A DNA stretch of 64,000 nucleotides from Anaeromicrobium sediminis (GCF_002270055.1 NZ_NIBG01000011.1:1-64000), one strand, 5' to 3'. Shown: positions 52,832 to 62,643, counted from the stretch's first letter. The notes: generated from the letters alone by a model not told the origin. Numbers and translations: made by a program.

Positions 52832-55087
52832 ATGTTCTGTACAAATTGTGGTTATAAAATGGGTGAAGAAGATGAATTTTGTTCTTCATGCGGACATGCT
52901 AAAAAGGAAGAGACAATAAGAAAAAATAGTAAAGATAGAAATTTAAATGTAGAAAATCAAAAAAAATATAATCGTAAAACAAAAATATTTTTATCTATAC
53001 CAATTATCTTTTCAGTAATTGTTATAGCGAGTGTTGTTTTTTTTCATAGCGTTGAAAAGTATGGATTTAAGCAGTCATTTGGAGAACAATTAAATACATC
53101 AGAACAAAACTTATTTCCGATATATATAAATGATAAGTTTGGATATATTGATGAGGATGGAGAAGTTGTAATTGAACCTAAATTTTATGATTTTAGTGAC
53201 TTAACTGGACGACATAATGATGATTATGATTTTCATGAAGGTTTATCATGCGTAGGAATAAAAGAAGGGGAAAATATTAAATATGGTTTTATTAATAAAA
53301 AAGGAGAGTTTGCTATAAAACCGATTTATGATGAAGCTAGAAATTTCTATAATGGACTTGCTTCTGTAATTATTGGTAGTAAGAAAGCGTTTATAAACAA
53401 AAAAGGAGAAATTGTTTTTGAACATGAATTTCATAGAGTAGATAATTTTTCAGAAGGATTGGCGTATTTTGAAGATAGTTCATTAGATAAACTTCCGAAT
53501 TATGGGTTCATAGATAAAAAAGGTGAAATTAAAATTAAAGGGCTACAAAGGCTAGCAACTATTACTAAATTTGAGGAAGACTATCTTCCACTTGTTGCAA
53601 ATAAATTTATTGATAAAAACGGTAATGATCATCTTGGATTTAAAAAAGATTATGTGATATATTCAAATTTTTCTGAGGGATTAGCACTAATAAAATTAGG
53701 TGACAAATATGGATATATTGATAAAACTGGTAAAATAGTTATTGATCCTCAATTTGAAGAAGGAAGAGGATTTTCAGAAGGTCTAGCAGCTGTGAAAATG
53801 AATGGTAAATGGGGTTTTATAAATAAAAATGGTTTATTAGTTATTCCTAACAGTTTTAACTATGTATTTGATTTTTCTGATGGAATGGCTGCATTTTCAA
53901 ATAATGAGTATGAAGGTATAGAGCATCATACAAAAGATCATAAGTTAGGATTTATAAATAATGAAGGTAAAATTGTAATTAAACCAGAAATTCCAATAGA
54001 ACTAAACTTTTTAACACATGGAGATAGTTGGTTAGTTTCTAATATGTATAGATTTAGAAATGGGTTAGCTTATGTACCAATGGATGGATTAAAAACAAAT
54101 GGATCTTATACCAGTAGAAAATATGGATATATAAATAAGAAAGGTAAATGTATTTGGTCTGAAAATATTAAAAAAGATTATACTTATACAAATCAGTTTA
54201 ATTCAGAATCAACAATTATTTATATGAATAAATATAATGAAATTATTGAAGAAGCTAAAGAACCCTTAAATAAATGCTTTAATATATACATTGAACAAGA
54301 TGTAGAAAAATTTTTAAAAGGTATTGATTTATTTGGTGAATTTCAAAATTTGAGAAATACATGTGAAAAATATGGTGTAGACTATGATGAATTTATTGAA
54401 GAAGTAAAAGTGATTTTAGGAATATCTAACCAGGAAGTTATAGACAGTGCAAACGAGTATTTATCAACTGTTTATTTTGTGCCAGTTAACGCAAGGGGCG
54501 CAACTACTCAAATTGACTTTAGACCATGCTCAGATAATTTTGTTGGTACAGATAGAGAATATATACGTGTTATAAATCTAGATGATAGAGGTTGGGTTAT
54601 TTATTCTCCTGAGCTGATTTTTGAAGTGTATGAATTGCTGTTTAATGATTTTACAAACTATGAAGATTTTATGATTATTGATAATGATTATATTAAAGAT
54701 GAGGATACACCAGAGTTCGCATTAAAAAAATTATATAAATCTATACATGATAAAGATATTGAACTTTTCATAAAACTAATGGATTATAAAGGAGAATTTA
54801 ACGATTTAGAGGAACTATGTGAAAATTATCATAAGGATTATGAAGTGTTTATTAAAGAAGGAAAACAATATTTAGAAGATATCAACATGAATTTTGGTGA
54901 AGATTGGTTTAGTAATATGAAATATATTATACCTCATAATGGAACTACTTCCATATTACCGGTTAATATTAATGGATATAATAACATTCATATGATGCTT
55001 AATATTAAAAATAAAGGCTGGGTATTAGGTATAAGCGAAAAAGGTGATAATTTTTATGATGAAATATATGATATTTTAGAAAATTAA
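52832..55087 (+). CDS. Zinc-ribbon membrane protein with WG repeats
   Basis: A 751-residue protein. A zinc ribbon (Cys3, Cys6, Cys17, Cys20) lies in the cytoplasm, one membrane helix spans about 52-72, and the rest is probably outside. About eight WG (KWG-type) repeats such as KYGYIDKTGKIVIDPQFEEG and GKWGFINKNGLLVIPNSF occupy about 95-460. The C-terminus is two copies of a domain of about 125 residues (about 475-620 and 630-750), sharing DxExFLKGID/DIELFIKLMD and E(F/L)...Y..DY(D/E)(E/V)F(I)(E/K)E. Function is unknown. It belongs to the zinc-ribbon/TPR operon, starting 35 bases after the TPR gene. Confidence 0.78.
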   Translation: MFCTNCGYKMGEEDEFCSSCGHAKKEETIRKNSKDRNLNVENQKKYNRKTKIFLSIPIIFSVIVIASVVFFHSVEKYGFKQSFGEQLNTSEQNLFPIYINDKFGYIDEDGEVVIEPKFYDFSDLTGRHNDDYDFHEGLSCVGIKEGENIKYGFINKKGEFAIKPIYDEARNFYNGLASVIIGSKKAFINKKGEIVFEHEFHRVDNFSEGLAYFEDSSLDKLPNYGFIDKKGEIKIKGLQRLATITKFEEDYLPLVANKFIDKNGNDHLGFKKDYVIYSNFSEGLALIKLGDKYGYIDKTGKIVIDPQFEEGRGFSEGLAAVKMNGKWGFINKNGLLVIPNSFNYVFDFSDGMAAFSNNEYEGIEHHTKDHKLGFINNEGKIVIKPEIPIELNFLTHGDSWLVSNMYRFRNGLAYVPMDGLKTNGSYTSRKYGYINKKGKCIWSENIKKDYTYTNQFNSESTIIYMNKYNEIIEEAKEPLNKCFNIYIEQDVEKFLKGIDLFGEFQNLRNTCEKYGVDYDEFIEEVKVILGISNQEVIDSANEYLSTVYFVPVNARGATTQIDFRPCSDNFVGTDREYIRVINLDDRGWVIYSPELIFEVYELLFNDFTNYEDFMIIDNDYIKDEDTPEFALKKLYKSIHDKDIELFIKLMDYKGEFNDLEELCENYHKDYEVFIKEGKQYLEDINMNFGEDWFSNMKYIIPHNGTTSILPVNINGYNNIHMMLNIKNKGWVLGISEKGDNFYDEIYDILEN

Positions 55088-55175
55088 GAGCTATATAGAT
55101 AAGAAGATATTAAATACTTTATAAGATTTTACAAATAATTATGGGAGTATGTTTGGTTATAGGAGGAGAAGAAAA

Positions 55176-56759
55176 TTGCATTGTAAAAATTGCGGTCATG
55201 AAATAGAAGAAAATGATAAGTTTTGTTCATCATGTGGATATTCAGCAGTTGAAAATAAAGAGAAAAGAAGTTTTAATGAAGAAACTAAGACTATAGAGAA
55301 TAAAAATTTTAAGAATATTAGAATAAAAGTTTTAAGAGTGAGTGCTTATATATTTGGTGTTTATGGATTTCTAATGATAATTGGAAATTGGATAAATAGT
55401 TCAGGACCGCATAACTCGGTTAATGGAACTCATATATTAAGGATGTTTATAGGAATTGTTTTAATGATTTTAGCAAGGTTGGTAGTTATCAAGACAAAAG
55501 ATAAACAGGATGAAAAAAAAGACTATTCTAGAAATAGTTATGAAACTAAAAATGCTAATGATGTTGAAAAAATAAAGGACAAAAAATGGAGGAGAAAAAT
55601 ACTTTTATTTTCAGTAATAGCAATAGTAATTATAGCTATTGGAAGTGGAATCTTATCACAGAATTTTGCTAGATTTACATTTAAAGAATTACCAGAAGAA
55701 ATAGCTTGTAGTTCTGCTGAACAAAAATTTTTAGGAAATTGGGTAGGACAAGATGAAGAAGGAAATATTGGATATATTAGATTTGGAAATGATACAAAAT
55801 TTGAAATGACTTACCCTAAAAAAAATAGAAGTATGAGTGGAAAATATTTAATAGAAGACTCAAATACTATAAACTTTTACCCTACAAAAGTAGATGGAGA
55901 AATAGTAGTAGAACGTATAGAAATAAAAGATAAATTTTATTTTGAAGATGATAATACTTTTGCACTTAGTCATAATGATTCTTCAGCTGTATTTAAGAGG
56001 GATGAGAATGATAGTTTAAATTCTAATGAAAATGCTAAAATAAATAAAATAATTAGTAAAGAAGAAGCAATTCAGATTTTAATGAATGCTAAATGCGTAG
56101 AAGATATGACAGTAAATAGACCTTCTGAAGAAGAGATTACGATAGAAAATATTAATAATGAAGAATACTATAGAATTCCATTAACATTTACATATTCATT
56201 TACAGATGAAACAGGATCAATTAGAACTAGAACGACAAGCGAAGGTACGTACTATGTTAACACTCAGACTAGAGATTTATATATAGATAAAGGAAATGGA
56301 TTAGAATATCTTTATACTCATGAATATGAAGTATTTGATTTAGGGAATGAAAGTTTAAATTCTAAAGGTAATGAACTTATAGATTCAGATGGCAATATTT
56401 TCAATTATTTAGGATTAACTAAAGAAGATATTCTTGATTTATTCGGAACTAATTATGAATCTGTATATTCTCATATTGGTGAAATTTGGGAGTATTATGA
56501 TTCTCAGATATCCTTTTGGATTAGAAATAATAAGGTGATTCGTATAGAGTGTTTAAGTGGGAATGTTAATGGGGTTCAAATTGGAATGAAATTCTCTGAA
56601 ATTAAAAGTATTTTAGGAGAACCAACAACTGAAGGTTTTGATGGAATTATTCAGGAATGGGATATATGTTATCAAATAGATGATGTTCTACTTACTTTTT
56701 ATTCTGATGCTGAAGATGGTGTTTCTAAAAAGGTATTGATAGAGAAACAAGATAATTGA
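55176..56759 (+). CDS. Zinc-ribbon membrane protein of unknown function
   Basis: About 527 residues. A zinc ribbon (Cys3, Cys6, Cys17, Cys20) is followed by membrane helices near 52-72, 87-105 and 141-161. An extracellular lipocalin-like stretch has FLGNWVGQDEEGNIGYIRFG. The C-terminal region ends with a module that has GVQIGMKFSEIKSILGEPT, similar to DUF4309-type domains. AGGAGGAG is seven bases before a TTG at 55176 that starts right at the ribbon; an ATG at 55149 lies upstream of this site and is less likely. A decayed copy of the last module lies 250 bases downstream. Confidence 0.72.
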   Translation: MHCKNCGHEIEENDKFCSSCGYSAVENKEKRSFNEETKTIENKNFKNIRIKVLRVSAYIFGVYGFLMIIGNWINSSGPHNSVNGTHILRMFIGIVLMILARLVVIKTKDKQDEKKDYSRNSYETKNANDVEKIKDKKWRRKILLFSVIAIVIIAIGSGILSQNFARFTFKELPEEIACSSAEQKFLGNWVGQDEEGNIGYIRFGNDTKFEMTYPKKNRSMSGKYLIEDSNTINFYPTKVDGEIVVERIEIKDKFYFEDDNTFALSHNDSSAVFKRDENDSLNSNENAKINKIISKEEAIQILMNAKCVEDMTVNRPSEEEITIENINNEEYYRIPLTFTYSFTDETGSIRTRTTSEGTYYVNTQTRDLYIDKGNGLEYLYTHEYEVFDLGNESLNSKGNELIDSDGNIFNYLGLTKEDILDLFGTNYESVYSHIGEIWEYYDSQISFWIRNNKVIRIECLSGNVNGVQIGMKFSEIKSILGEPTTEGFDGIIQEWDICYQIDDVLLTFYSDAEDGVSKKVLIEKQDN

Positions 56760-57004
56760 AATGCATAAAATCACAGGTTAACTGAAACTTAAATAAGTGT
56801 TATTTTAATTTGAATAGAAAGAGTTTCAATGATTGTTGGATAAGATATTTTGATTGAAGTTAATGTCGCTAAATTTGGTTTAGATGAGATTGAATGCAAA
56901 GCCTATATAACTAAAAAAATCATCATAAATTTCTATGGCTACCTAGACTTATTATAATTACATTTGATAACATAAATATCAATAATAATCAAATCAAGAA
57001 AGAA

Positions 57005-57184
57005 ATGACTTTTGATGAAATAGAAAAGATTTTAGGAGAATCTAGTTATAGAGGCTTTGATGACGTAATGGATGATGTATACTACACTTGTTTTGAAGTA
57101 GACGAATATGAAATTACTTTTAGGTCAAAATATCAATCGGGAGTTTCTTGGGAAACAGATATAAGAAAAAAGCAAAATAATTGA
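57005..57184 (+). pseudogene. Remnant of a paralogue of the preceding gene (3' end only)
   Basis: Fifty-nine codons (MTFDEIEKILGESSYRGFDD ... IRKKQNN) align with the last module of the gene at 55176-56759 (MKFSEIKSILGEPTTEGFDG ... LIEKQDN). No ribosome site or N-terminal part remains. Bases 56760-57004 hold no recognisable gene. Confidence 0.6.
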
Positions 57185-57274
57185 TGGAGAAGACTATCTC
57201 AAATAAAAAATAAAATAACTATTGATTAGACACAAAATGTATATGTCTAAACATAGTATAGGAGGAGTGATTCC

Positions 57275-57394
57275 ATGAAAAAAATTACTAAACTAGCTCT
57301 AACAGTAGTAGCTTTCAAAGCACCTAATGGAACTTATCATGCTGATGGTTATAATCTGTACAAAGGAGACAAGCTTATTGTAGACCTAAGATAA
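57275..57394 (+). CDS. Short ORF with signal-like N-terminus, possibly an internally deleted gene
   Basis: A 39-residue frame (MKKITKLALTVVAF then KAPNGTYHADGYNLYKGDKL) follows GGAGGAG at proper spacing. The first 14 residues look like the start of a signal peptide, which is then cut short and joined to a different-looking segment. An internal deletion of a former secreted protein would explain this. It could also be a genuine small protein. Confidence 0.35.
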   Translation: MKKITKLALTVVAFKAPNGTYHADGYNLYKGDKLIVDLR

Positions 57395-57414
57395 GAAAGA
57401 AGAAGCAATTCAAA

Positions 57415-57500
57415 AACTAAATGTATTATTCAAATAAAAGACACCTCTGAATGAGATATCAGAGGTGTTTTATCTATTTGCAGTAAAATTGCAGTAATTA
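57415..57500. repeat. Dispersed repeat A, copy 2
   Basis: It matches 43117-43200 over about 75 bases, including the ACACCTCT/AGAGGTGT hairpin, TTTTATCT and TTGCAGTAAAATTGCAGTAA. It lies at the end of the zinc-ribbon region and before ychF, and its hairpin could serve as terminator. Confidence 0.8.
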
Positions 57501-57599
57501 CTGTTTTAATTATGACAGTATATTACTAACTAATAGCTCAAACCCTTGCGTTTAAGGGCATTACAGAGATTAGTTATTAAAAGTTGTGGACGTTTTTGT

Positions 57600-58691
57600 T
57601 TACACGTTAAATCTAAAGATTATTACATCCCCGTCTTTAACTACATAATCCTTACCTTCAAGTCTAACTAATCCCTTTTCCTTAGCAGCTGCCATAGAAC
57701 CTGTTTCGACTAAATCGTTAAAGGCGATAGTCTCTGCACGGATAAATCCTCTTTCCATATCAGTGTGGATCTTTCCTGCTGCTTGAGGTGCCTTAGTACC
57801 TATCTTAATAGTCCAAGCACGAACTTCTTGAGGCCCAGCTGTTAAGAAACTCATAAGTCCTAATAATCTGTATCCGGCTTGTATAAGTCTATCAAGTCCT
57901 GATTCTGATAATCCTAGTTCTTCTAAGAACTCAGCCTTTTCATCATCTTCAAGTTGAGAAATCTCTTCTTCTATCTTAGCACATACTATAACTACTTCTG
58001 CATCTTCAGTTTTAGCATGTTCCTTAACTTCTTTAACCATGTCGTTTTCTTCACCTGAGATTAAATCATCTTCAGATACGTTAGATACATAAATAATAGG
58101 TTTATATGATAGAAGGTTAAATCCTTTAACCATTTCCTTTTCATCATCTGTTAAATCAAGTACACGAGCTGATTGTCCATTTTCTAATACTTCTTTAATT
58201 CTTTCTAATAATTCAACTTCAGCCTTTAATGACTTATCTGACTTTAAAAGTTTTTTAGCTTTCATAAGTCTTCTATCTATAATCTCAATATCTGAGAATA
58301 TTAATTCAAGATTGATAGTCTCAATATCTCTAAGTGGTCCTACAGAACCATCTACGTGGACTACGTTAGGATCTTCAAAACATCTTACTACATGTACTAT
58401 AGCTTCTACTTCTCTAATGTGAGACAAGAATTTGTTTCCAAGACCTTCCCCTTTAGATGCTCCCTTTACAAGTCCAGCAATATCATAAAATTCAATTGCA
58501 GTAGGAACTAATTTTTTAGAATCATATATTTCTCTAAGTACGTCTAGTCTTTCATCTGGTACTGAAACAACTCCCACATTAGGATCTATTGTACAGAATG
58601 GGTAATTTGCAGATTCTGCTCCTGCCTTAGTTACTGCGTTAAATAATGTACTTTTACCTACGTTTGGTAAACCAACTATACCTAATTTCAT
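57600..58691 (-). CDS. ychF: Ribosome-binding ATPase YchF
   Basis: A 363-residue Obg-family NTPase. The P-loop GLPNVGKST is at 7-15, DIAGLVKGASKGEGLGNKFL is the switch region, and a C-terminal TGS domain ends with KGLVRLEGKDYVVKDGDVIIFRFNV. YchF prefers ATP over GTP, binds ribosomes and is involved in the oxidative stress response. Length is standard. AAGGAAG precedes the ATG. It is a single gene on the minus strand, marking the return to core genome. Confidence 0.97.
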   Translation of the reverse strand: MKLGIVGLPNVGKSTLFNAVTKAGAESANYPFCTIDPNVGVVSVPDERLDVLREIYDSKKLVPTAIEFYDIAGLVKGASKGEGLGNKFLSHIREVEAIVHVVRCFEDPNVVHVDGSVGPLRDIETINLELIFSDIEIIDRRLMKAKKLLKSDKSLKAEVELLERIKEVLENGQSARVLDLTDDEKEMVKGFNLLSYKPIIYVSNVSEDDLISGEENDMVKEVKEHAKTEDAEVVIVCAKIEEEISQLEDDEKAEFLEELGLSESGLDRLIQAGYRLLGLMSFLTAGPQEVRAWTIKIGTKAPQAAGKIHTDMERGFIRAETIAFNDLVETGSMAAAKEKGLVRLEGKDYVVKDGDVIIFRFNV

Positions 58692-58829
58692 TCTATTTAT
58701 CTTCCTTTCAAAATCGTTCTACGACATATTCATACAAATTAGATTATAACCCATATAAAAGCCTAGTTCAACAACTATAAAATCATATTAAGACAATAGT
58801 TTAAATATAAATAAAGTAGGGGGTGTAAT

Positions 58830-60005
58830 ATGTTTAAATATATTTTGGCCTTTATCCTTGGAATAGTTATAGTAGGAGTTATGGAATCCTTTGGTATTGT
58901 TGAAAGATATTTTATTATTTTTTTTACTATAAATATGTTTTTATTAATAAAAAATATGGGGAAAATTAAAATAAAAAATGCTATATATTTGATAGTGTGT
59001 ATTATTTGTGGCTTTATTATTACCAGCTATTGTTCCTTTTACTTAGAATATGATGGTAGAGGAGAAACTATAAGAGGAACTTTTAAATATAAGGAAGAAA
59101 CAGCCGTATTAGTAATTTTTGAAGGTGAGCCTAAAAAATATAATTTGCCTATACTTTTAAAAAATATAAAAGGAAATAAAAGATTTAAACCTATACTTAC
59201 CACACCTATTAAACTATATAAGACAAAGAGAATATACGAACACATGGGAAATAGTAATTATGAACAGATTTGTAATAATATATATTTAAAATTAGTAAAT
59301 AAATTAGGGGAAGGATATGATGTGTTTTTAGGCTATTCTAAAAGCATTCCCTATTACGAAGATATAATTAATAAGAAAATATTTAAAAATAACTATAAGA
59401 GAATAATCGTAGTTCCCATAGCACTAACTGAGTCAAAGGTCTATTATAATACAATTAATCATATATCTATGAAAAAGGCCTATTATAAGGAGTGTCAGTT
59501 TAAGTTTGCTAAACCTCTTTATTCAAGTAAAAATGTAGTTTCAAGTATTATTAGAAGTATTAATAATAGACAAGAGGGATTAGACAAGAATAAAATAGGA
59601 ATAATTTTAATAGGAGAAGCGTCTAAAAACTTGGAAAATAAATTTGTAGAACATAGAAGTATAAAAGAAGAAGAAGCCTTTGTGGAGAAAATAAAAAAAG
59701 GACTAGTAGATTTAGGTTATGATGAACGAAAGATTTTATATGATTTCGACTATCCTAATGAAGAACATATGGAAAAATTATTAATCCAACTTCAACAATA
59801 TGGAATAGAAAAAATATTTATTGTAAATACTGGAGATATTGTAGATACTATTACTAATCAATATATAGTTCATAAAATTGTAGAGGATGCTAAGAATATG
59901 GAAGATATTGAAGTTCTATATATTAAAGGTTGGGGTGAAGATGATTTATTAGTAGAAGCCATAGAATTTAAAATAAGGTCAATTAATGTTGAAAAATGGA
60001 ATTAA
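58830..60005 (+). CDS. Membrane-anchored protein with ferrochelatase-like domain
   Basis: A 391-residue protein with two or three N-terminal membrane helices (about 1-25, 28-45, 50-72) and a large soluble part. From about 90 it resembles the ferrochelatase/chelatase fold: TAVLVIFEGEPKKYNLPILL recalls the VLLxNxGTP start, and DVFLGYSKSIPYYEDII recalls the GLxHxxPFIED strand. The position of the catalytic His (APHFS in ferrochelatases) reads VPIAL, so chelatase activity is doubtful. GGGGG precedes the ATG. It lies between ychF and the M16 genes. This is a fold-level guess; it could be an unrelated membrane protein. Confidence 0.5.
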   Translation: MFKYILAFILGIVIVGVMESFGIVERYFIIFFTINMFLLIKNMGKIKIKNAIYLIVCIICGFIITSYCSFYLEYDGRGETIRGTFKYKEETAVLVIFEGEPKKYNLPILLKNIKGNKRFKPILTTPIKLYKTKRIYEHMGNSNYEQICNNIYLKLVNKLGEGYDVFLGYSKSIPYYEDIINKKIFKNNYKRIIVVPIALTESKVYYNTINHISMKKAYYKECQFKFAKPLYSSKNVVSSIIRSINNRQEGLDKNKIGIILIGEASKNLENKFVEHRSIKEEEAFVEKIKKGLVDLGYDERKILYDFDYPNEEHMEKLLIQLQQYGIEKIFIVNTGDIVDTITNQYIVHKIVEDAKNMEDIEVLYIKGWGEDDLLVEAIEFKIRSINVEKWN

Positions 60006-60082
60006 ATTATGAATATATATGGATATACTGGTAAATTTTAAATATAATACTATATAGTAGGACTTATTAAGGAGGGGTATAT

Positions 60083-61360
60083 TTGCCAAATTTATACAAA
60101 AGCACTATAGATAAAAATGTAAATTTACATATTATTAAAACTAGGAAATTTAAAACTAATCTCATCAATGTTTTTCTAAAAAGACCTTTAAGACAAGAAG
60201 AAGTGAGTAAAAATGCTTTGCTTACCATGGTACTAGGTAGAGGTAGTAAAAATTATCCTAATACAAAGGTATTATCAGAAGAACTTGAAAATTTGTATGG
60301 GGCAGCCTTTATATGGGATACGGCTAAAAAAGGTGAAAAAAATATTATTAGAATTGCTTTTCAAATGGTGAATGATATGTATGTTAAGGATGATGATGTA
60401 CTTAAAAAGGGTCTTAACATATTAAATGATTTTATTAATAATCCTCTAGTAGAAAATGATAAATTTAATGAGGAGTATGTAGAACAAGAAAAGAAAAATT
60501 TAATAGAGCGTATTGAAGCACAGAAAAATGATAAGATGAGATATGCTTATGATAGATGTATAGAAGAAATGTGTAAGGGAGAACCCTTTGCACTTAGTGA
60601 GTATGGGAATATTGAGGATGTATCTAATATTACATCCGAGGAACTTTATAGTCACTATAAGGATATAATTAAATCTTCTGAAATAGACATATGTGTAGTA
60701 GGAGATGTTAAAAGAGACGAAATTAAAAAAACTATAGAAGAAAATCTAAAGTTTAATATAGATAACGTAGTTCCTGTAAAGAGAGAAAAAATAAGTGGTG
60801 CAAAGGAAAATGTAGAAATAGTAACAGAGGAAATGGATATAAACCAAGGTAAATTAACCCTAGGTTATAAAACTAATGTGGCCTATGAGGATAAGTTATA
60901 TAATCCATTAGTAGTTTATTCATCCATATTAGGTGGTGGAGTAAATTCTAAGTTGTTTAAAAATGTACGTGAAAGAGAAAGTCTATGCTATTATGTTTTT
61001 TCTAGAATAGAAAAGTTTAAATCCTTAATGTTTATAGCATCGGGTATTGAATTTGACAAATATGAAAAGGCCCTTGAAGTAATTGAAGAGCAAATAGATA
61101 GTATGAAAAATGGAGATTTTAATGAGGAAGATATTATAAGTGCTAAGAATTCCATTATTACTTCTGTCAGGTCTATGACGGATAGTGCGGGAATGCTTTC
61201 TGACTTTTATTATACTCAGTCTATAAGTAAGACTGATGATTCTATTGAAGAGATTATTGAAAAAATAAGAAGAGTAACTAAGGAAGAAATAATTGAGGTG
61301 GCAAATAAGATTAAGCTAGATACTATATACTTCCTTAAAAACAAAGGGGAGGTTAAATAA
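60083..61360 (+). CDS. M16-family inactive peptidase homologue YmfF-like
   Basis: A 425-residue protein of the insulinase (M16) family. The zinc motif HxxEH is missing from the N-terminal domain, where MVLGRGSKNYPNTKVLSEEL occupies the usual place. The C-terminal partner domain is intact, with GGGVNSKLFKNVRERESLCYYVFSRI. Such proteins pair with an active M16 partner, here the next gene. In Bacillus the ymfF/ymfH pair is linked to EF-P 5-aminopentanol modification. GGAGGGG precedes a TTG start. The stop overlaps the next ATG by one base (TAATG). Confidence 0.88.
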   Translation: MPNLYKSTIDKNVNLHIIKTRKFKTNLINVFLKRPLRQEEVSKNALLTMVLGRGSKNYPNTKVLSEELENLYGAAFIWDTAKKGEKNIIRIAFQMVNDMYVKDDDVLKKGLNILNDFINNPLVENDKFNEEYVEQEKKNLIERIEAQKNDKMRYAYDRCIEEMCKGEPFALSEYGNIEDVSNITSEELYSHYKDIIKSSEIDICVVGDVKRDEIKKTIEENLKFNIDNVVPVKREKISGAKENVEIVTEEMDINQGKLTLGYKTNVAYEDKLYNPLVVYSSILGGGVNSKLFKNVRERESLCYYVFSRIEKFKSLMFIASGIEFDKYEKALEVIEEQIDSMKNGDFNEEDIISAKNSIITSVRSMTDSAGMLSDFYYTQSISKTDDSIEEIIEKIRRVTKEEIIEVANKIKLDTIYFLKNKGEVK

Positions 61361-62643
61361 TGGAGAATAAAATCATACAAAGTTCCATATTAAAAGAGAG
61401 TATGTCTTATAAAAAGTTAGACTGTGGATTAGAAGTTTATTATATGCCAAAGACGGGATATAGTAAGCAATATGCCATCTTTGCTACTAAATACGGTTCT
61501 AACGATAGTAAATTTATAATTCCAGGGGAAAGTGAAGAGACCCATGTACCCGATGGTATAGCTCATTTTCTTGAGCACAAACTCTTTGAGGAAAAGGAAG
61601 GAAGTATATTTGATAAGTTTTCAGAACTAGGTTCAAGTGTTAACGCATATACAAACTTTACCTCAACTTGTTATTTATTTTCATGCACAGATAGATTCTA
61701 TGAAAACTTAGAACTTCTTATGAATTTTGTTCAAAATCCATATTTTACTGATGAAAATGTGGAAAAGGAGAAGGGAATCATATCTCAAGAGATACGTATG
61801 TATGATGACAATTCTGGTTGGAAAGTATTTTTTAATGCCCTACGTGCCATGTATCATAATCATCCAGTAAAAATAGACATAGCTGGAACTGTGGAGAGTA
61901 TTACTAAAATAACTAAAGAAGATTTATATAAGTGTTATAATACTTTTTATAATTTAAACAATATGGTTGTTTTTGTAGTAGGTGATCTTGAGGAAGAGAA
62001 GGTATTTAAAACTATAGAAGACAATTTGAAGGAAGAACATACTTTAGGAGAAATAAAGAGGATTTATCCTAATGAACCAAATAGTGTTGTTAAAAAGATT
62101 GTAGAGGAAAAATTAGATGTATCTATTCCATTATTTAATGTATGTTTTAAAGATTCGCGTGTGGGCACAGATGGAAAAGAACTTCTTAAAAAAGAAATAA
62201 GTACAAAGATTTTATTAGATATGCTATTTGGAAAAAGTTCTGAACTATATTCTAAATTATATGAAGAGGGACTTATTAATGATTCTTTTGAGGCTGATTA
62301 TACAGGAGACATTGATTATGGCCATTCTATGGTAGGTGGAGAATCAAAGGATCCTAAATTAGTTAAGGATAAAATTATGGAGCATGTGGAAAAAATAAAA
62401 AAAGAAGGCCTTTGTGAGAAAAGTTTTGAAAGGGTTAAGAAAAAGTTATTAGGAAAGCATCTAAGCTCATATAATTCTGTAGATAATATAGCAACCACAT
62501 TTATTGCTTATAAGTTTAAGAATATGAATATATTCGATTATGTGGAAGTATTAGACGGAATTGACTTTAATCATGTTAATGAAAGATTTAAAGATCATAT
62601 AAAAGAAGAGACTAGTGCTTTATCTATAGTTAGTCCAAAGTAA
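61360..62643 (+). CDS. M16-family zinc metallopeptidase YmfH-like
   Basis: A 427-residue M16 peptidase. The inverted zinc motif HFLEH is at 69-73, with the third-ligand region ENVEKEKGIISQEIRMY following. The C-terminal domain contains FGKSSELYSKLYEEGLIND. It forms a probable heterodimer with the inactive homologue upstream, to which it is translationally coupled. Bacillus orthologues are associated with EF-P modification; in other Clostridia they lie near lgt or spo0E-type genes, as here. The substrate is unknown. Confidence 0.9.
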   Translation: MENKIIQSSILKESMSYKKLDCGLEVYYMPKTGYSKQYAIFATKYGSNDSKFIIPGESEETHVPDGIAHFLEHKLFEEKEGSIFDKFSELGSSVNAYTNFTSTCYLFSCTDRFYENLELLMNFVQNPYFTDENVEKEKGIISQEIRMYDDNSGWKVFFNALRAMYHNHPVKIDIAGTVESITKITKEDLYKCYNTFYNLNNMVVFVVGDLEEEKVFKTIEDNLKEEHTLGEIKRIYPNEPNSVVKKIVEEKLDVSIPLFNVCFKDSRVGTDGKELLKKEISTKILLDMLFGKSSELYSKLYEEGLINDSFEADYTGDIDYGHSMVGGESKDPKLVKDKIMEHVEKIKKEGLCEKSFERVKKKLLGKHLSSYNSVDNIATTFIAYKFKNMNIFDYVEVLDGIDFNHVNERFKDHIKEETSALSIVSPK

